A stretch of 64,000 nt of DNA from Exophiala sp. HKRS030 (lineage: Eukaryota > Ascomycota > Eurotiomycetes > Chaetothyriales > Herpotrichiellaceae): the NCBI GenBank assembly GCA_023897205.1, contig JAHWDD010000010.1:124001-188000 (forward strand). Direction: 5' to 3'. The position numbers were made by a program, and so were the translations under genes. Below, one piece after another: positions 25,335 to 36,087 of this stretch. Numbering within the stretch: position 1 is the stretch's first letter; the number at the start of each line of letters is the position of its first letter. The notes beneath the pieces are model-generated. The model worked only from the letters and a program-made list of their open reading frames with translations. It had not been told where the DNA came from and ran no database searches.

Positions 25335-28033
25335 ATGTTCAACCTCAGTCATGGATTCAAATCGAATTCCGACGAAGAAACGCAAAACCCTCGGCGAACA
25401 CGCCAATGCCCGTATTGTCAGAGGGAATTTGCAAAGGCAGACCACTATCATCGACATATTCGTTCACACACCAAAGAGAAGCCTTTCCGCTGTGATATTT
25501 GCAAGAAATCCTATCCACGCCAGTAGGTACACTGCCTGATGAGTCGATCAAAGCCCCTAATATATCAGTGACACACTTCTACGCCATGCTAGAACTCACC
25601 AGAACACCACACGCCGTGAGTCAGTGGCCAGAAACAAGACCGAGCCAAGTATCAGTTCTGCGAGCACCCCTCCACCATCCTATATCCCCGCTCAATATAC
25701 ATTCCTCCCTCCGTGTGGACCTGGCTCTGGAATACCGGATCCGCACAGTCAGAGTCAGCACCGCAGAACGTTGAGTAAACAGCGCTCCAAGTATGACAAC
25801 GCCGACAATGACATTCTATCGCTCCTGCCAGATACCAAGCCCCAGAATAATCAGGGAGTTGTTAGAGATATTTCCTTTGAGCATTCTGCAGACAATCAGA
25901 ACTTCACAGTCAACCGAGGTACTGCAACGTCACAAAGCCTGCCTTCAGTCTTGGGCACATACACCACTGATGGTGCATATCGCTCTCAGATTGCAGAGGT
26001 ATACACCCATGACACCTCCTTTCAAGGAGTAGCTTTTTCAGGCGTACATGATGCACAGAATTCTGCCGACTGGCTCCTGGGCAGCGATTTTGACCTTGCT
26101 GCTTTTGGATTTCCTGAAGGTGACTTCGTACCAGAGCACGACCACGCATTCGAGTACCAAAACGACTTGGTAACAGCTTTGGAAACCCAACCAGATATCG
26201 AGACACGAACACCGCCACGTCTTCTAGATCTGAGAAGCATTTGGTACACTCAAATAAGGAGCGTCGACGCTGAATATGGGGCCGGTTCAGGTTCAGGCGC
26301 TATCACTCCGGTCCACGGAACTTCCACCAGCGACGCCAGCATTGACGAAATATATCGTGTGAATATGGCGGGGAGGCTTCGAGTACCTTCATCTGACGAA
26401 CCTCTCCCCTCGATCGATTTTCTGGTAAGACATCAACTCACTTCGTTGGCCATTGCTAATCTAGGCTCAGAATCTGTGTATACATTTATTCTTTACGAGA
26501 TTTAACGTCACCCTCCCAATTATTCATAGCCCGAGTTTTCGTCCGACAAGAGCCAACGCCCTCCTGGTGCTTTCAATCTGCAGCGGCGGAAGCCTCTCGC
26601 TAGGTTCAGCCATGGCCAACAAGGCCGGTGCCATGCTGTTTGAACGGGTGAACAAGGCTATCCTGGCTGCTACCTGGGATAGAAACCCTTCTCCCAGGCC
26701 TGAAAATGTCAGGAATGTCCTCAAGACCTCCATGATTGGACAAACATTTGCCCTTCTCTCAGGCAATCCTTCTCATTTGTTAACAGCAGCAGCCTTCCAT
26801 GGATCCCTCATATCGGTGGCTCGACATAGCAAATTGTTCCAAGATACTCCTACAATTGAGCTTGGCGAAGATCTGACTCCCGAAGAGCTCAATGACACCT
26901 GGAGGAGATGGGCAAGAGACGAAGAATTGAAACGGATCGCACTGGTTCTCTTCATCCATGATGCCGAGATTTCAGCATTGTTTCACCACGATCCAATATT
27001 GCGACACAACGTTCGCTCTTTGCCCACCGCATCCTCGGCCGAGCTGTTTTCCGCTCCAACAGCTACCATATGGGCCACAAGATACAAAGCAGAGCAGCGG
27101 GATAGACTGAGGCAAGCTAACCAACTATCGACTGGTAGCTTCACTGAAAAAGAGGCCGATAGCGATGTCTCAAATGCCGATCTACAGACACCTCTTACTG
27201 CGTGGCCTGCTCAGGATCATATGCTCAACATATACACGAGACTATCTGGAATCAGTCCTTCCATCATCGAAGCTCGCCATATGGGGTGCCTAACTCGTCC
27301 GCACGCACAGAAGCTTGAGTCGGATCTTGTTTCATGGTACATCTCCGTGCCAGGTCCATTTCGAGAACTAGGAACCACCTCGATGCAACCCGAGGCTCCG
27401 TTCACCATGTTGCCACTATGGCACTATTCCTTCATTCAATTGACGGCGGATTTGGACACCTTGGAGCTTGCGATTGGACGAGAAGGAGCTACAATATCTG
27501 ACTCAACAAGGTCTTATGCTTTGTCATGGGTGGCTTCTCCAGACAGTAAAAGATGCCTATTGCATGCGCTATTGTTGCAGAACCTCATGACTGCAGTGAA
27601 CATGGGCTCCTTTTTCCCTATTCATACTGCTCGCATCTTGTTTTCTGCGGCAGTGTGCTGGTACTGTTACATGCTGTATTTGCCATACGTTGAGGCCGAG
27701 GAGCACGAGTGGACATTTTCGGTGTGCTCAGACCCTTCTCTCGAGTCCTACCCCGAGGTCAGATTACTACGAGAAGGCGACAACCCGACTTCGCCTACTT
27801 TCACTTTGACAATGGGGAGCTGCAATGATGCTATCTCCGATCTTGACCGAATTCTAAGTGCAAACCCTGCAGAAGTGAAGGCAGGTACCCTCTGCGTTCT
27901 AGAGGGCATCCTACGGAAACTAGGAACAGGTGGTATTGCAAGAGCCTTAGCAGACATTGTTCAGGTGTTTATTTCCGGTGAAATTGACAAGTCTAACGCT
28001 CAAGATGGTGGATATGTGAGAGGCCACCCATAG
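25335..28033 (+). CDS. C2H2 zinc-finger transcription factor with fungal-specific regulatory domain
   Basis: Exons 25335-25522, 25569-26424 and 26471-28033 (both introns 46 nt) encode 868 residues. Two C2H2 fingers lie at residues 25-45 and 53-73. The second is completed only after splicing (RCDICKKSYPRHDTLLRHAR). After a Ser/Thr/Pro-rich linker, the fungal-specific middle homology domain starts near residue 345 (FFTRFNVTLPIIHSPSFRP) and continues through LSICSGGSL and the later LWHYSFIQLTADLD helices. The acceptor at 26470 is chosen over the one at 26529 because only the former keeps phase and restores this conserved block. A pathway-specific regulator is likely. The nearest candidates are the divergent P450 and the downstream serine hydrolase. 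Confidence 0.88.
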
Positions 28034-28963
28034 AAGGGCTCATGCCCAGACATACCATCAAGATTCCGACGAAGATTGGTGCAGAAGGTTCAGAACAGCC
28101 TACTGCACGACGTCGGTTGGTGAACCGGGGCCGAACATCAAACTTGACGGAAAGAACAGTGGAGAGACGAAATATACCCTTTCTCTATCTATAAATCTTC
28201 TCGAGATATATAATATCTATACCTAAATTTCATGACAAAGGAGTTATCACGTAATGTGAGAACTTATCGTTGATTGTGGAGTGGTCGAGTCGACGAGGCT
28301 GACACACTTATCCCGGACTATGGAGGTCAGAGCTCGCGGACAGCAACTCTCAGAACTCATCAGAGCCACATCTTGTCGCTTCCGCCGGGTCATTTTGGGG
28401 TCTTCATTAGCAGACATACCAAACAGCCGCATGTAGGTGGAACGACCAAACAACCTCGGCGCGATCCATCAACGAGTCTCGCAACACCGTCTTTGAAATT
28501 GTGATGCGGAGACTCACATCCACGATCCGTCTACACTACTAGTCTCTCTCCTCCTCCACGCCTCCCCCTCACTTCTTCTCTCGTACCTTGCGGATCCGAG
28601 GGGTTCGTGTACCAATGAACAAGACATCACATCGGGATTAGACCAGTCAGACATTACGAGGGACTTGGGCTCCGCCATGGATTTCACTGACGAAGCTCAG
28701 ACCTCCGCTGAACCTGTTGTTTGGCTCCGTCCAGCCGATTGCGGATAGTCGCTGGTAGGACGAGTTACAAAAGCATCTCAGTTCCCCCGCTTCGTCTCTG
28801 TTCTTACAAGTAGCACCTTTGATCACGATCGCTGGGCAGAGGACAAATACCCAGAGATTGGAAGCATACAAGATTTCTTGCATCAAATCATAACTTCACT
28901 CCTTGACCCCAAGCAGACGAGCAGAACGAGGACTATAAGAAACGATACTCAACGAGAGTCAAG
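28034..28963. other. Intergenic region
   Basis: This is the 3' flank of the C2H2 regulator and the promoter of the serine hydrolase. An AT-rich stretch (about 28175-28235) follows the regulator. A TATAAG-like motif near 28935 precedes the hydrolase start by about 30 bp. No gene is supported. Confidence 0.5.
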
Positions 28964-30842
28964 ATGGCCAAGATTGCCTCCCAAGCCATACCGTCTTTAA
29001 AATCTCAGATAGATGCCCTGACCTCGGACGCCACAGGTGCTCCGGGTGTCGTATTCGCTGCTGTCAATAAACAGGGCGAGTCGATCTTCGAGCATGCATC
29101 TGGTAAGGTCGGGGTTGGCAAGAGTCAGCCCATGACCATGGACAATGTCTTTTGGATTGCGAGCTGCACGAAGATGATTACCGGCGTTGCTTGCATGCAG
29201 CTTGTTGAACAAGGCAAGTTGGCATTGGACGATGTTGCCTTGGTGGAGAGACTTGCACCGGTGAGTAATGCAACAACTCTAGGAGGCAATGATGAGCCAA
29301 TTAGATCTCTTTCAGCAGTACTGACTGATACTGCATGTAAACAGGAACTCAAAGCCGTACAAGTCTGGCAAGACGGCAAACTGGTACCAAAGAAGAGAGG
29401 CATCACGTTGAGGATGCTCCTTTCTCACACAGGCAAGTTTGACCGTTGACGACGTCCCCTGGTGATGATTGAGACCACCACAAATCTCGACCTTGGAGCC
29501 TCTGACTTTTGGTCTAGCTGGGTTCGCCTATGCCTTCTTCGACGACCGTCTCAACGACTGGGCCGGCCCGTTGGGCATCGACGAATTCTCAGGGTCTTAC
29601 CACGACTACCTCTCCCAGCCTCTCGTGAACCAACCTGGTGAGGTGTGGGAGTACGGCATCAACATCGACTGGGCCGGTCAACTCGTCGAACGGGTCAGCG
29701 GCCTGAAACTCAACGACTATTTCCAACAGCACATCTTCAAGCCCATGGGCCTCAAGAACATCAACATGTTCCCCACGGACTCGATGAAGGCGGATTTGGC
29801 CTACATGAACGCCCGCGCTCCCGACGGCACTCTGTCGCTCAACCCGGACGGCCACCTCAACAGGCGTCCCCTCTTCGCGACCACCAAGGAAGAGATCGAC
29901 ACCACCTTCCACGCCGGGGGTGCGGGTTGTTTCGCACGCCCGACCGATTACTGCCAGATCATTGCAATGTTGTTGAACGACGGTGTCCATCCAGGTACTG
30001 GATCTAGGATCCTCAAAAAGGAAACCATTGATACCATGTTTACGAATCAGGTATGCTTCTTGACTTTTGATATTGTTATACACCAACACTATGCTGTGTT
30101 CATTTTGCTGACCAGGGGGATTTTTCAAAACGATTAGATTCCAGAAATGCCAAACTTTGGTCGACAGGTAAGCAGGTGGAGATGAATACCATAACATATT
30201 ACACCTTTCCCGGATGGTGACTGGCGTCTAAAACGAAGGCCGCATATTGACCCCTTTCTTCGGTTTTCATAGGGCGTCGCACCACCAAAGAAAATGTACT
30301 CCAACGCTCTTCCAGAACTCTACCCGGAACCTCACGACGTCCCGCAGGGATGGGGATTGACCTTTTTCCTTCACCTCAAGGATTCCGCTGTCCATAGTGA
30401 AGGTACAGGATGGTGGGCTGGTCGTAAGTTTTTGCCAGTGTTTGGAAACCGCGGTCTGGACTCTCGCTGACAGTACTCGCAACAGTTCCGAATCTATTCT
30501 GGTGGGCCGATCGCAAGAGAGTATGTCTTTTGGTTTTTTTCTTGTTTTTTACTCATCACTCCGACTAGGATTCACAGTCCTTGGGTCTTGATCCCTGTCT
30601 AGTTGTTTTCTTTCGCTGACGTATTCTTTACTTTCCTTACAGGGCATCGGCGGTATCATTGCAAGCCAGATCATTCCGTTCGGTAAGTCTAGCCCCTGCC
30701 ACCTGACGAAACCGGGTTTGCTCGGAGTTGCGTACCTTGGAATGTGTGCTAATCACTATCTTTCCCTTCGGTCACAGGTGATCTCAAGATCCTCGGTCTC
30801 TGGGCACAAGTCGAAGCTGGAATTATTCAAAACCTTCAATGA
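28964..30842 (+). CDS. Beta-lactamase-fold serine hydrolase (class C-like/EstB-type esterase)
   Basis: Eight exons encode 412 residues: 28964-29260, 29345-29432, 29518-30050, 30138-30167, 30273-30423, 30486-30520, 30643-30682, 30778-30842. The catalytic motif SxxK is Ser67-Cys-Thr-Lys70. The second motif is Tyr174-Gly-Ile, followed by the family block FHAGGAGCFARPTDYCQI. The C-terminal GTGWWAGLPNLFWWADRKRG is assembled over three exons. This group includes fungal esterases, transesterases such as LovD, and beta-lactamase-like proteins; acyl transfer or ester hydrolysis through the serine is expected. No signal peptide is seen. Exon 2 ends at a GC donor (ACAG|GCAAGT). Exons 4, 6 and 7 are only 30, 35 and 40 nt. 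Confidence 0.9.
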
Positions 30843-31528
30843 TTGGTCCGGTCCTCCAACTAGTTGCAGACGGAGAAGAGACACAAACTGGATTCCCTTT
30901 TGTCGTGGGCTCATCTACTGAGAAATCTGGACGAGCATGTGTCATATGCACTGTTTCCCGAGTAGCTGACAAGCTGTGCTTTGGTACACAGTAGTACGTA
31001 CCTTGATGAAATATATATATTCAATAGTTCCCATGACTTCCATCACCGTGTAGCTTCATACAAAAGGGACAACCCTAGTTCAATATATTGTGTTGTTGCT
31101 TCACGAACGAGAGGCATACCGGGCCAGGAGTAATTGACAATACTTCAACATTGATAATACATTTATCCCGAGAGAACTTGGTAAGATCTTTATTGTTACA
31201 TGGCATTCGACGCCATCTATATTTCAAGACATTTCACCTTTGGGATATAAGATCCATGTCAAAGTCCCATAAATCTGTACAAAGTCCCCGTTCCTTGGAC
31301 CGGACATTCGATCGGGGACAATTTTCCAATAGTCAAATGGTTGCCATCTTCTTGCATAAGTGGGATGGAAGCCATTCAGGAATATAATGTCGGTGCCAGA
31401 GACTAGATTTCTGCTAGGTACCTAGTCTCTAGACGATGCATAACACGGTTCGAGAAGCTATACTTCTGTAGCTCTCGTCGCCGCTCTGATAATTGATCAT
31501 TCTGGTTGTAATACCACAATGACACAAC
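30843..31528. other. Intergenic region between convergent genes
   Basis: This AT-rich 3' flank is shared by the serine hydrolase and MRPL7. A TATATATA tract lies near 31011-31019. No gene is supported. Confidence 0.5.
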
Positions 31529-32700
31529 TTAATCCACAATCTTGCCGTAGAATGGAATGCCAAGTTGTTGGAGAAGAAGTCGAGCGTCCTTGTCACAAGT
31601 GGCGGTGGTGTGAATAGTGATGTATAATCCCTGTGAACAACCATTAATATCACCATTTGGAACTGGCATCAGAAATTCAAACATACCGGAATCATCTTTC
31701 CGGGATAAGCGTCATAGTTGACTTCTATCTCTGGAAATCCAGCAACGACTTCTGGGTTCAATCCAAACGAAAGATTTCCACTGTTGTCTCCAGTCGTGGC
31801 TCGTACACCATTCCAATCCTTGATCCGAGGCAGGACGACGTCGATCATTTTCCCGAGGAAATGGTACATGTCCTCTCCCTTCAAGTCCACCGTCAAACTA
31901 CACGGCTTACCCTTGATGACGCCCCAGGTGGCTTCGTTTGTTCTGGAGCGGTGAACTTCGACCCGGTGGTTCGTGATGGCTTGCATTACCATGCCTGCCA
32001 CGTGGAGGTGCGAGGATCCCCTTTTCAACGCTTCTTTGACGTACGCGTGCACCGTGATCCGTTCGACCATGGGGACGTTTCGGAACGTGACTGGTTTTCT
32101 CAGCAGACGCAGCACATCTCCACCGCGGGGACCTCTGAGGTGTCTGTTTGCAAAGTAAGGCGAGTCTCCTAACCACGGGCGCAGCCGAGGCCCTTTTTCG
32201 AGGGGACGGAAACCTGGAGGTGTGTGTTGGTAGCACATTGTCATGAAGTCGGGTGCGATTATGCTGTGGTATCCTTGTTCGAGTCGGGGAGTGGAAAAGG
32301 GCCCCGGGACGAATTCTCGACTGGCCGGATCGGAGGGAGGGAGAGGTTGGTGAGGGTGGAGAGGACCACGGTCATATTTGGGACTGCGGAACTGATATCT
32401 ACAACGAAATGTTAACGCTGCTTCGCAGAGAACATTTCGAAAGGCTCGACCTTACCTGCTAGGTGGGAGTTGTCGTCTTCGGCCTTTCGCAACCTTGACA
32501 GGATCAAAATCTTGAACCTGGCCCGTGAGGTCCGCGGTCTGGGATAGTGAGGATAATTCTTCGAGCTCGGGGTCTACTGATGTTGTGGATGCTTGGGTTG
32601 CGACCGATCTCCGGGTCTGCAGACAACGATTGCAGACGTTGCTAGTGTTAAGGCTCCTCCAGCTTCGAGCGAGGCGAATGGAAAAGTTTGACGTTGACAT
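31529..32700 (-). CDS. MRPL7: Mitochondrial large ribosomal subunit protein uL5m (MRPL7)
   Basis: Exons 32700-32456, 32398-31687 and 31630-31529 encode 352 residues. An N-terminal presequence rich in Arg/Ser and lacking acidic residues (RLARSWRSL) suits mitochondrial import. The bacterial L5 core follows, with PMVERITVHAYVKEAL, SFGLNPEVVAGFPEIEVNYD and the final exon GLYITIHTTATCDKDARLLL ending LGIPFYGKIVD. The protein sits in the central protuberance of the mitoribosome near the peptidyl tRNA. The start at 32700 is preferred over 32769 because it begins the presequence. Splice phases are consistent and the last 33-residue exon restores the conserved C-terminus. Confidence 0.93.
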
Positions 32701-34009
32701 TGTGAGAGCTCTGCAAGCGTCTCTCGACCTGTGTGAGATGTCGTATGCAATGGCCAGTGGTCGATCCAAATGTGAAGCTCATCTGCAGATGGATTTCACA
32801 AAAATTCCAATGAGGAACTTGGAACACGCTGTTTTAGAAATAACCTGACATGGTTAGTGTATCACTCGGAGTCCACATGTTGGAGGATCCCGCTGCTTTT
32901 GTCACATCGAGAACGACAAACTCGACCACGGAACACTTTGTAAGTTTTGCATACGATTCATGAGCAAGCCCAGTGCTTTTACTTTGTCTTCATCTTGAAT
33001 CTCTTGAAGATTGCATCGGATCATTCGTCTTGTGTTCAACAACGATCAGCTTGGAAGCATCGAACAACGCCAGTTCCCATCTTTCGTACTGTAACAACCT
33101 CCACTGAGTCATTTTCTCCCTATGCACTTATTAGATTGCATATATCTCTGAACATGTTCATCTCATGAGTGCACAATGACTACTAAACCGGCCGGCTCAT
33201 CTGCGGCCGCTTCTTGGGTGTTTCGCTAACAAATGAAACATTGTTGGGATGTCCACATGGCGAGGTTTCTGGAGAATACGGACCACTTCTCGCAGATTCG
33301 AGATCGTGGCTTCATAGCTACAGGGACACCCATCTAAACCCTCAGCTGCGTACTCGTACGATTTGATCTTTCACCAAGGTCTTGTGAACTTCCCTGGGCT
33401 AGACAAGGCTAGGCTTAAGCTAAGCCTGCACGTGAAACCACCCGCCTTACCTGAGACAACCTTTGCCTCATCAACGTCCTCTTCCCAAACGACCACTCTG
33501 GCCGACAATACTGCCCGCAACCGTCAATTCTACCATCGGCCTTTCCTAGCTCTTGTTGTCCACCCAATACAGCAAACATCAGGTCACCGAATGGATATGA
33601 CGCCATCAATGAGCTGTTTCTCGCTCGCTTGCACGGCTATCGACTCCAGAACACACCCTAGTGCTTCCTTGGCAGGACTTCTATAAAGGCTTTCTCGACA
33701 CATTCGCCTTCAGGTTGAGAGCAGCTATCTTGGCAAGCTTGACCACTCCGCTCGTCAGAGCCGTGGTGGACTATTTGGTGAGGCCGGATGGCTGTCAAGG
33801 CTCATGCAAGTATATAAGTTGAGTGCGGATGTCTTTGAAAGTCGAAACCATCACCTTCACCACAAGCATCTTCTCTTGGATTCTCTTGTTCATCCGCTGG
33901 TCGGTTCATTGTTTTCTGCGTCTGTTCTCGCGAGCTAGTCTCTCCTTTCACATCTCCAATCTCGCCTTTCAGTCTTTATCTGGACTCTAGCATTGTTCAA
34001 ATCGCCAAA
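32701..34009. other. Divergent intergenic region
   Basis: This region lies between MRPL7 (leftward) and the secreted-protein gene (rightward). It contains the latter's TATA box at 33811. No gene or RNA is supported. Confidence 0.5.
33811..33818 (+). promoter_or_regulatory. TATA box of the secreted Ala/Thr-rich protein gene
   Basis: A perfect TATATAAG lies 192 bp upstream of the start codon at 34010. A pyrimidine-rich tract (CTTCTCTTGGATTCTCTTG) follows about 50 bp downstream, the usual arrangement for strongly expressed fungal genes. Confidence 0.5.
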
Positions 34010-35132
34010 ATGCATTTCCAAGCCACTGCCCTCGCAGCGTTTATCGCTATTGCTCACGCTCGATTTGGCCAGGAGCAGGTCCCGATCCCAGCGATTGCCG
34101 CCGTCCAAGGAGGTAACCCGGGTGACGCGCAAACCATCGCTGGTGCGGCCGTTAGCGACTTGCTTGCCGGTACAAACGCTTGTGACAAACTCAAGCGAGC
34201 TGATCAGATTATCAGTGAACTTGGAACCGGAGCCGACTCGATTGCTGCTGCTATTGGACTGGTTGCCGCCGAAAAGAACTTCAATCCATTCGCACAGTCC
34301 ATCCCTACCATCTGTAGCGATCCAACTTTGCCAGTAACCGATATACTCCGTGGCATCACTCCCTTGATCGACCCAGCTGTGGGTGGATCTGACGTCGCCA
34401 ATGCTCTGTCTGCTCAGACTGTAGCTACCCCATTGGATGCTACGGGCAAAAGTGTGGCCGATCTCCTGTCCGAGAATGGGTTCACCAATTTCACCACTCA
34501 AGACTCGACTGGCACTACTGGCACGGCAGCCGCTGGTGACTCTACAGCTGGTACTGGAGCTGCATCAACTTCTTCTGCTCCCGTGGCTACCTCTGCTGCA
34601 GCAGTTGCATGTTCTGCCGCTGTCTCGGCCACTACCTCCGCTGCTGCAGCTGCAACTGCTACAACAACTACTACGGCTGCCACGACTGGGAATGCCTCAG
34701 CTGGCACAGCAGGAGCCGACTTTGGTCTCTGCAAGCCTACCATGAAGTTTGAAGGTGGACTTGGTGGTCGACCTGCTACGGAATTTACCTTCTTGCCAAT
34801 CGACCCTCTAGTCGCCCAGGGACAACAGGAGGCTTTGAACCCTAGTGCGTTTCTTTTCACTGCATTGGTACTGATTGATTGAATGACTTTCTCCAGACAT
34901 CATCACCAACCGTATCTGCGATCAATTGACCAACGTGTGCAAGGCCAACGATGCAGCCAAGTCACTATGTCGCGATGCTCAAGCTCAAATTGAAGCCCTC
35001 GGCACCCGTGACAAGACCACCGCCGACACATGGAACACTCTCCTGGGATTTGCGGGAACTGTCACTAACCCTGATGGTGGTGCAGACTCTCCACCTGCCA
35101 AGATGCGAGTCGTTCGATCCTACCGTGCTTAG
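34010..35132 (+). CDS. Secreted Ala/Thr/Ser-rich protein
   Basis: Exons 34010-34844 and 34897-35132 (52-nt intron) encode 356 residues. Residues 1-17 form a clear signal peptide ending AHA. A conserved N-terminal domain follows (QEQVPIPAIAAVQGG, ACDKLKRADQIISELG), with Cys residues. Residues about 165-235 are almost purely Ala, Thr, Ser and Gly, a likely O-mannosylated linker. A second Cys-containing domain then ends near residue 356 (RICDQLTNVCKAND, SLCRDAQAQIEALG). Similar fungal proteins are extracellular or wall-associated and of unknown function. No GPI-anchor signal is evident because the C-terminus is hydrophilic. Confidence 0.82.
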
Positions 35133-36087
35133 GAAAATATATACGAACATGTTCTTGTTGAAAGAAGAGCACAGGAGTGAGACACTTTTGCGGATAAGAG
35201 GGAAGTGCTAGAGAGGGATAGGAGATACGACAAAGCCCCATGACAGTTCATTTCGGAATGATGTATAATTTAGGCTGATACGCATGATGTACAATGCAGA
35301 ATCAGAGTTTTGATGTGAAGTATGATCAATATCCAAGTTCTTTCGCTAGAATGATTGATATCAAGATAAATAGATGGAGACACAGCCTCGTGAGTACCGC
35401 AGCCTCGCCGACACCCACGATTTGGAACTCGACCGGGTTTTGCACATCTTCACCACTCGGCGGCTTCCATATCGATGGCCTAGCGATTGGGCGAGACTGA
35501 TGAAGCTACTCTTCTTTATCCTCTCACGGTTCCCACGGTCCGTTTGAACGGTCCGTTTCCACAAATCAAGTCATGGCCGGACCGACACCCTCGGTTAACG
35601 TCTCCAATTCATCGTTCCGCTCATCTCCTCCCATCAAAACTTCCCCTCCAGAGAAGCTCAAACGATACACCTGGTCGTCAGCATGATTGTTGCGGGGGAC
35701 ATGTCCAAAGTTCTGATGGACAGCTATCCCGGTCCTTGGAACCGTCTCATGGATCAGTCGTCATTGTCTGACCCCGCATACCTCGTAACCTCCGAGGGTA
35801 TTAGGAGTGCCAGGTTGAGTGAGTGGTCGGGAACAAAAGAAAGTCCACCCAGCAATATGCACCGTGTGCACTGGACACCAAGTTCCATGACATGACTGGA
35901 GAAGTCATCATCTTGCGGAGTACAAAGTCAAAAGTGGCATTAGCATGTCTAACGGGTAAGATGTTGTTCTCAAATATCACGAGTGTTCCGTGAGTAGGGA
36001 TCTTCATATACATTCCCATCAAATCCCTTTTTCTCTGCTGGGCATAACCTCGAACACTCCGTATCTACATCTAATAATTCCAACATC
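35133..36087. other. Intergenic region
   Basis: This is the 3' flank of the secreted-protein gene and 5' flank of the alpha/beta hydrolase. Short frames only; no motif seen. Confidence 0.5.

Noticed and set aside
26530..28033. Alternative acceptor at 26529 for the third exon of the C2H2 regulator
   Set aside because: It breaks phase and drops the conserved FFTRFNVTLPIIHS block; the acceptor at 26470 fits both.
29589..30197. 202-codon minus-strand frame
   Set aside because: Antisense to the serine hydrolase coding exon, which has clear catalytic motifs.
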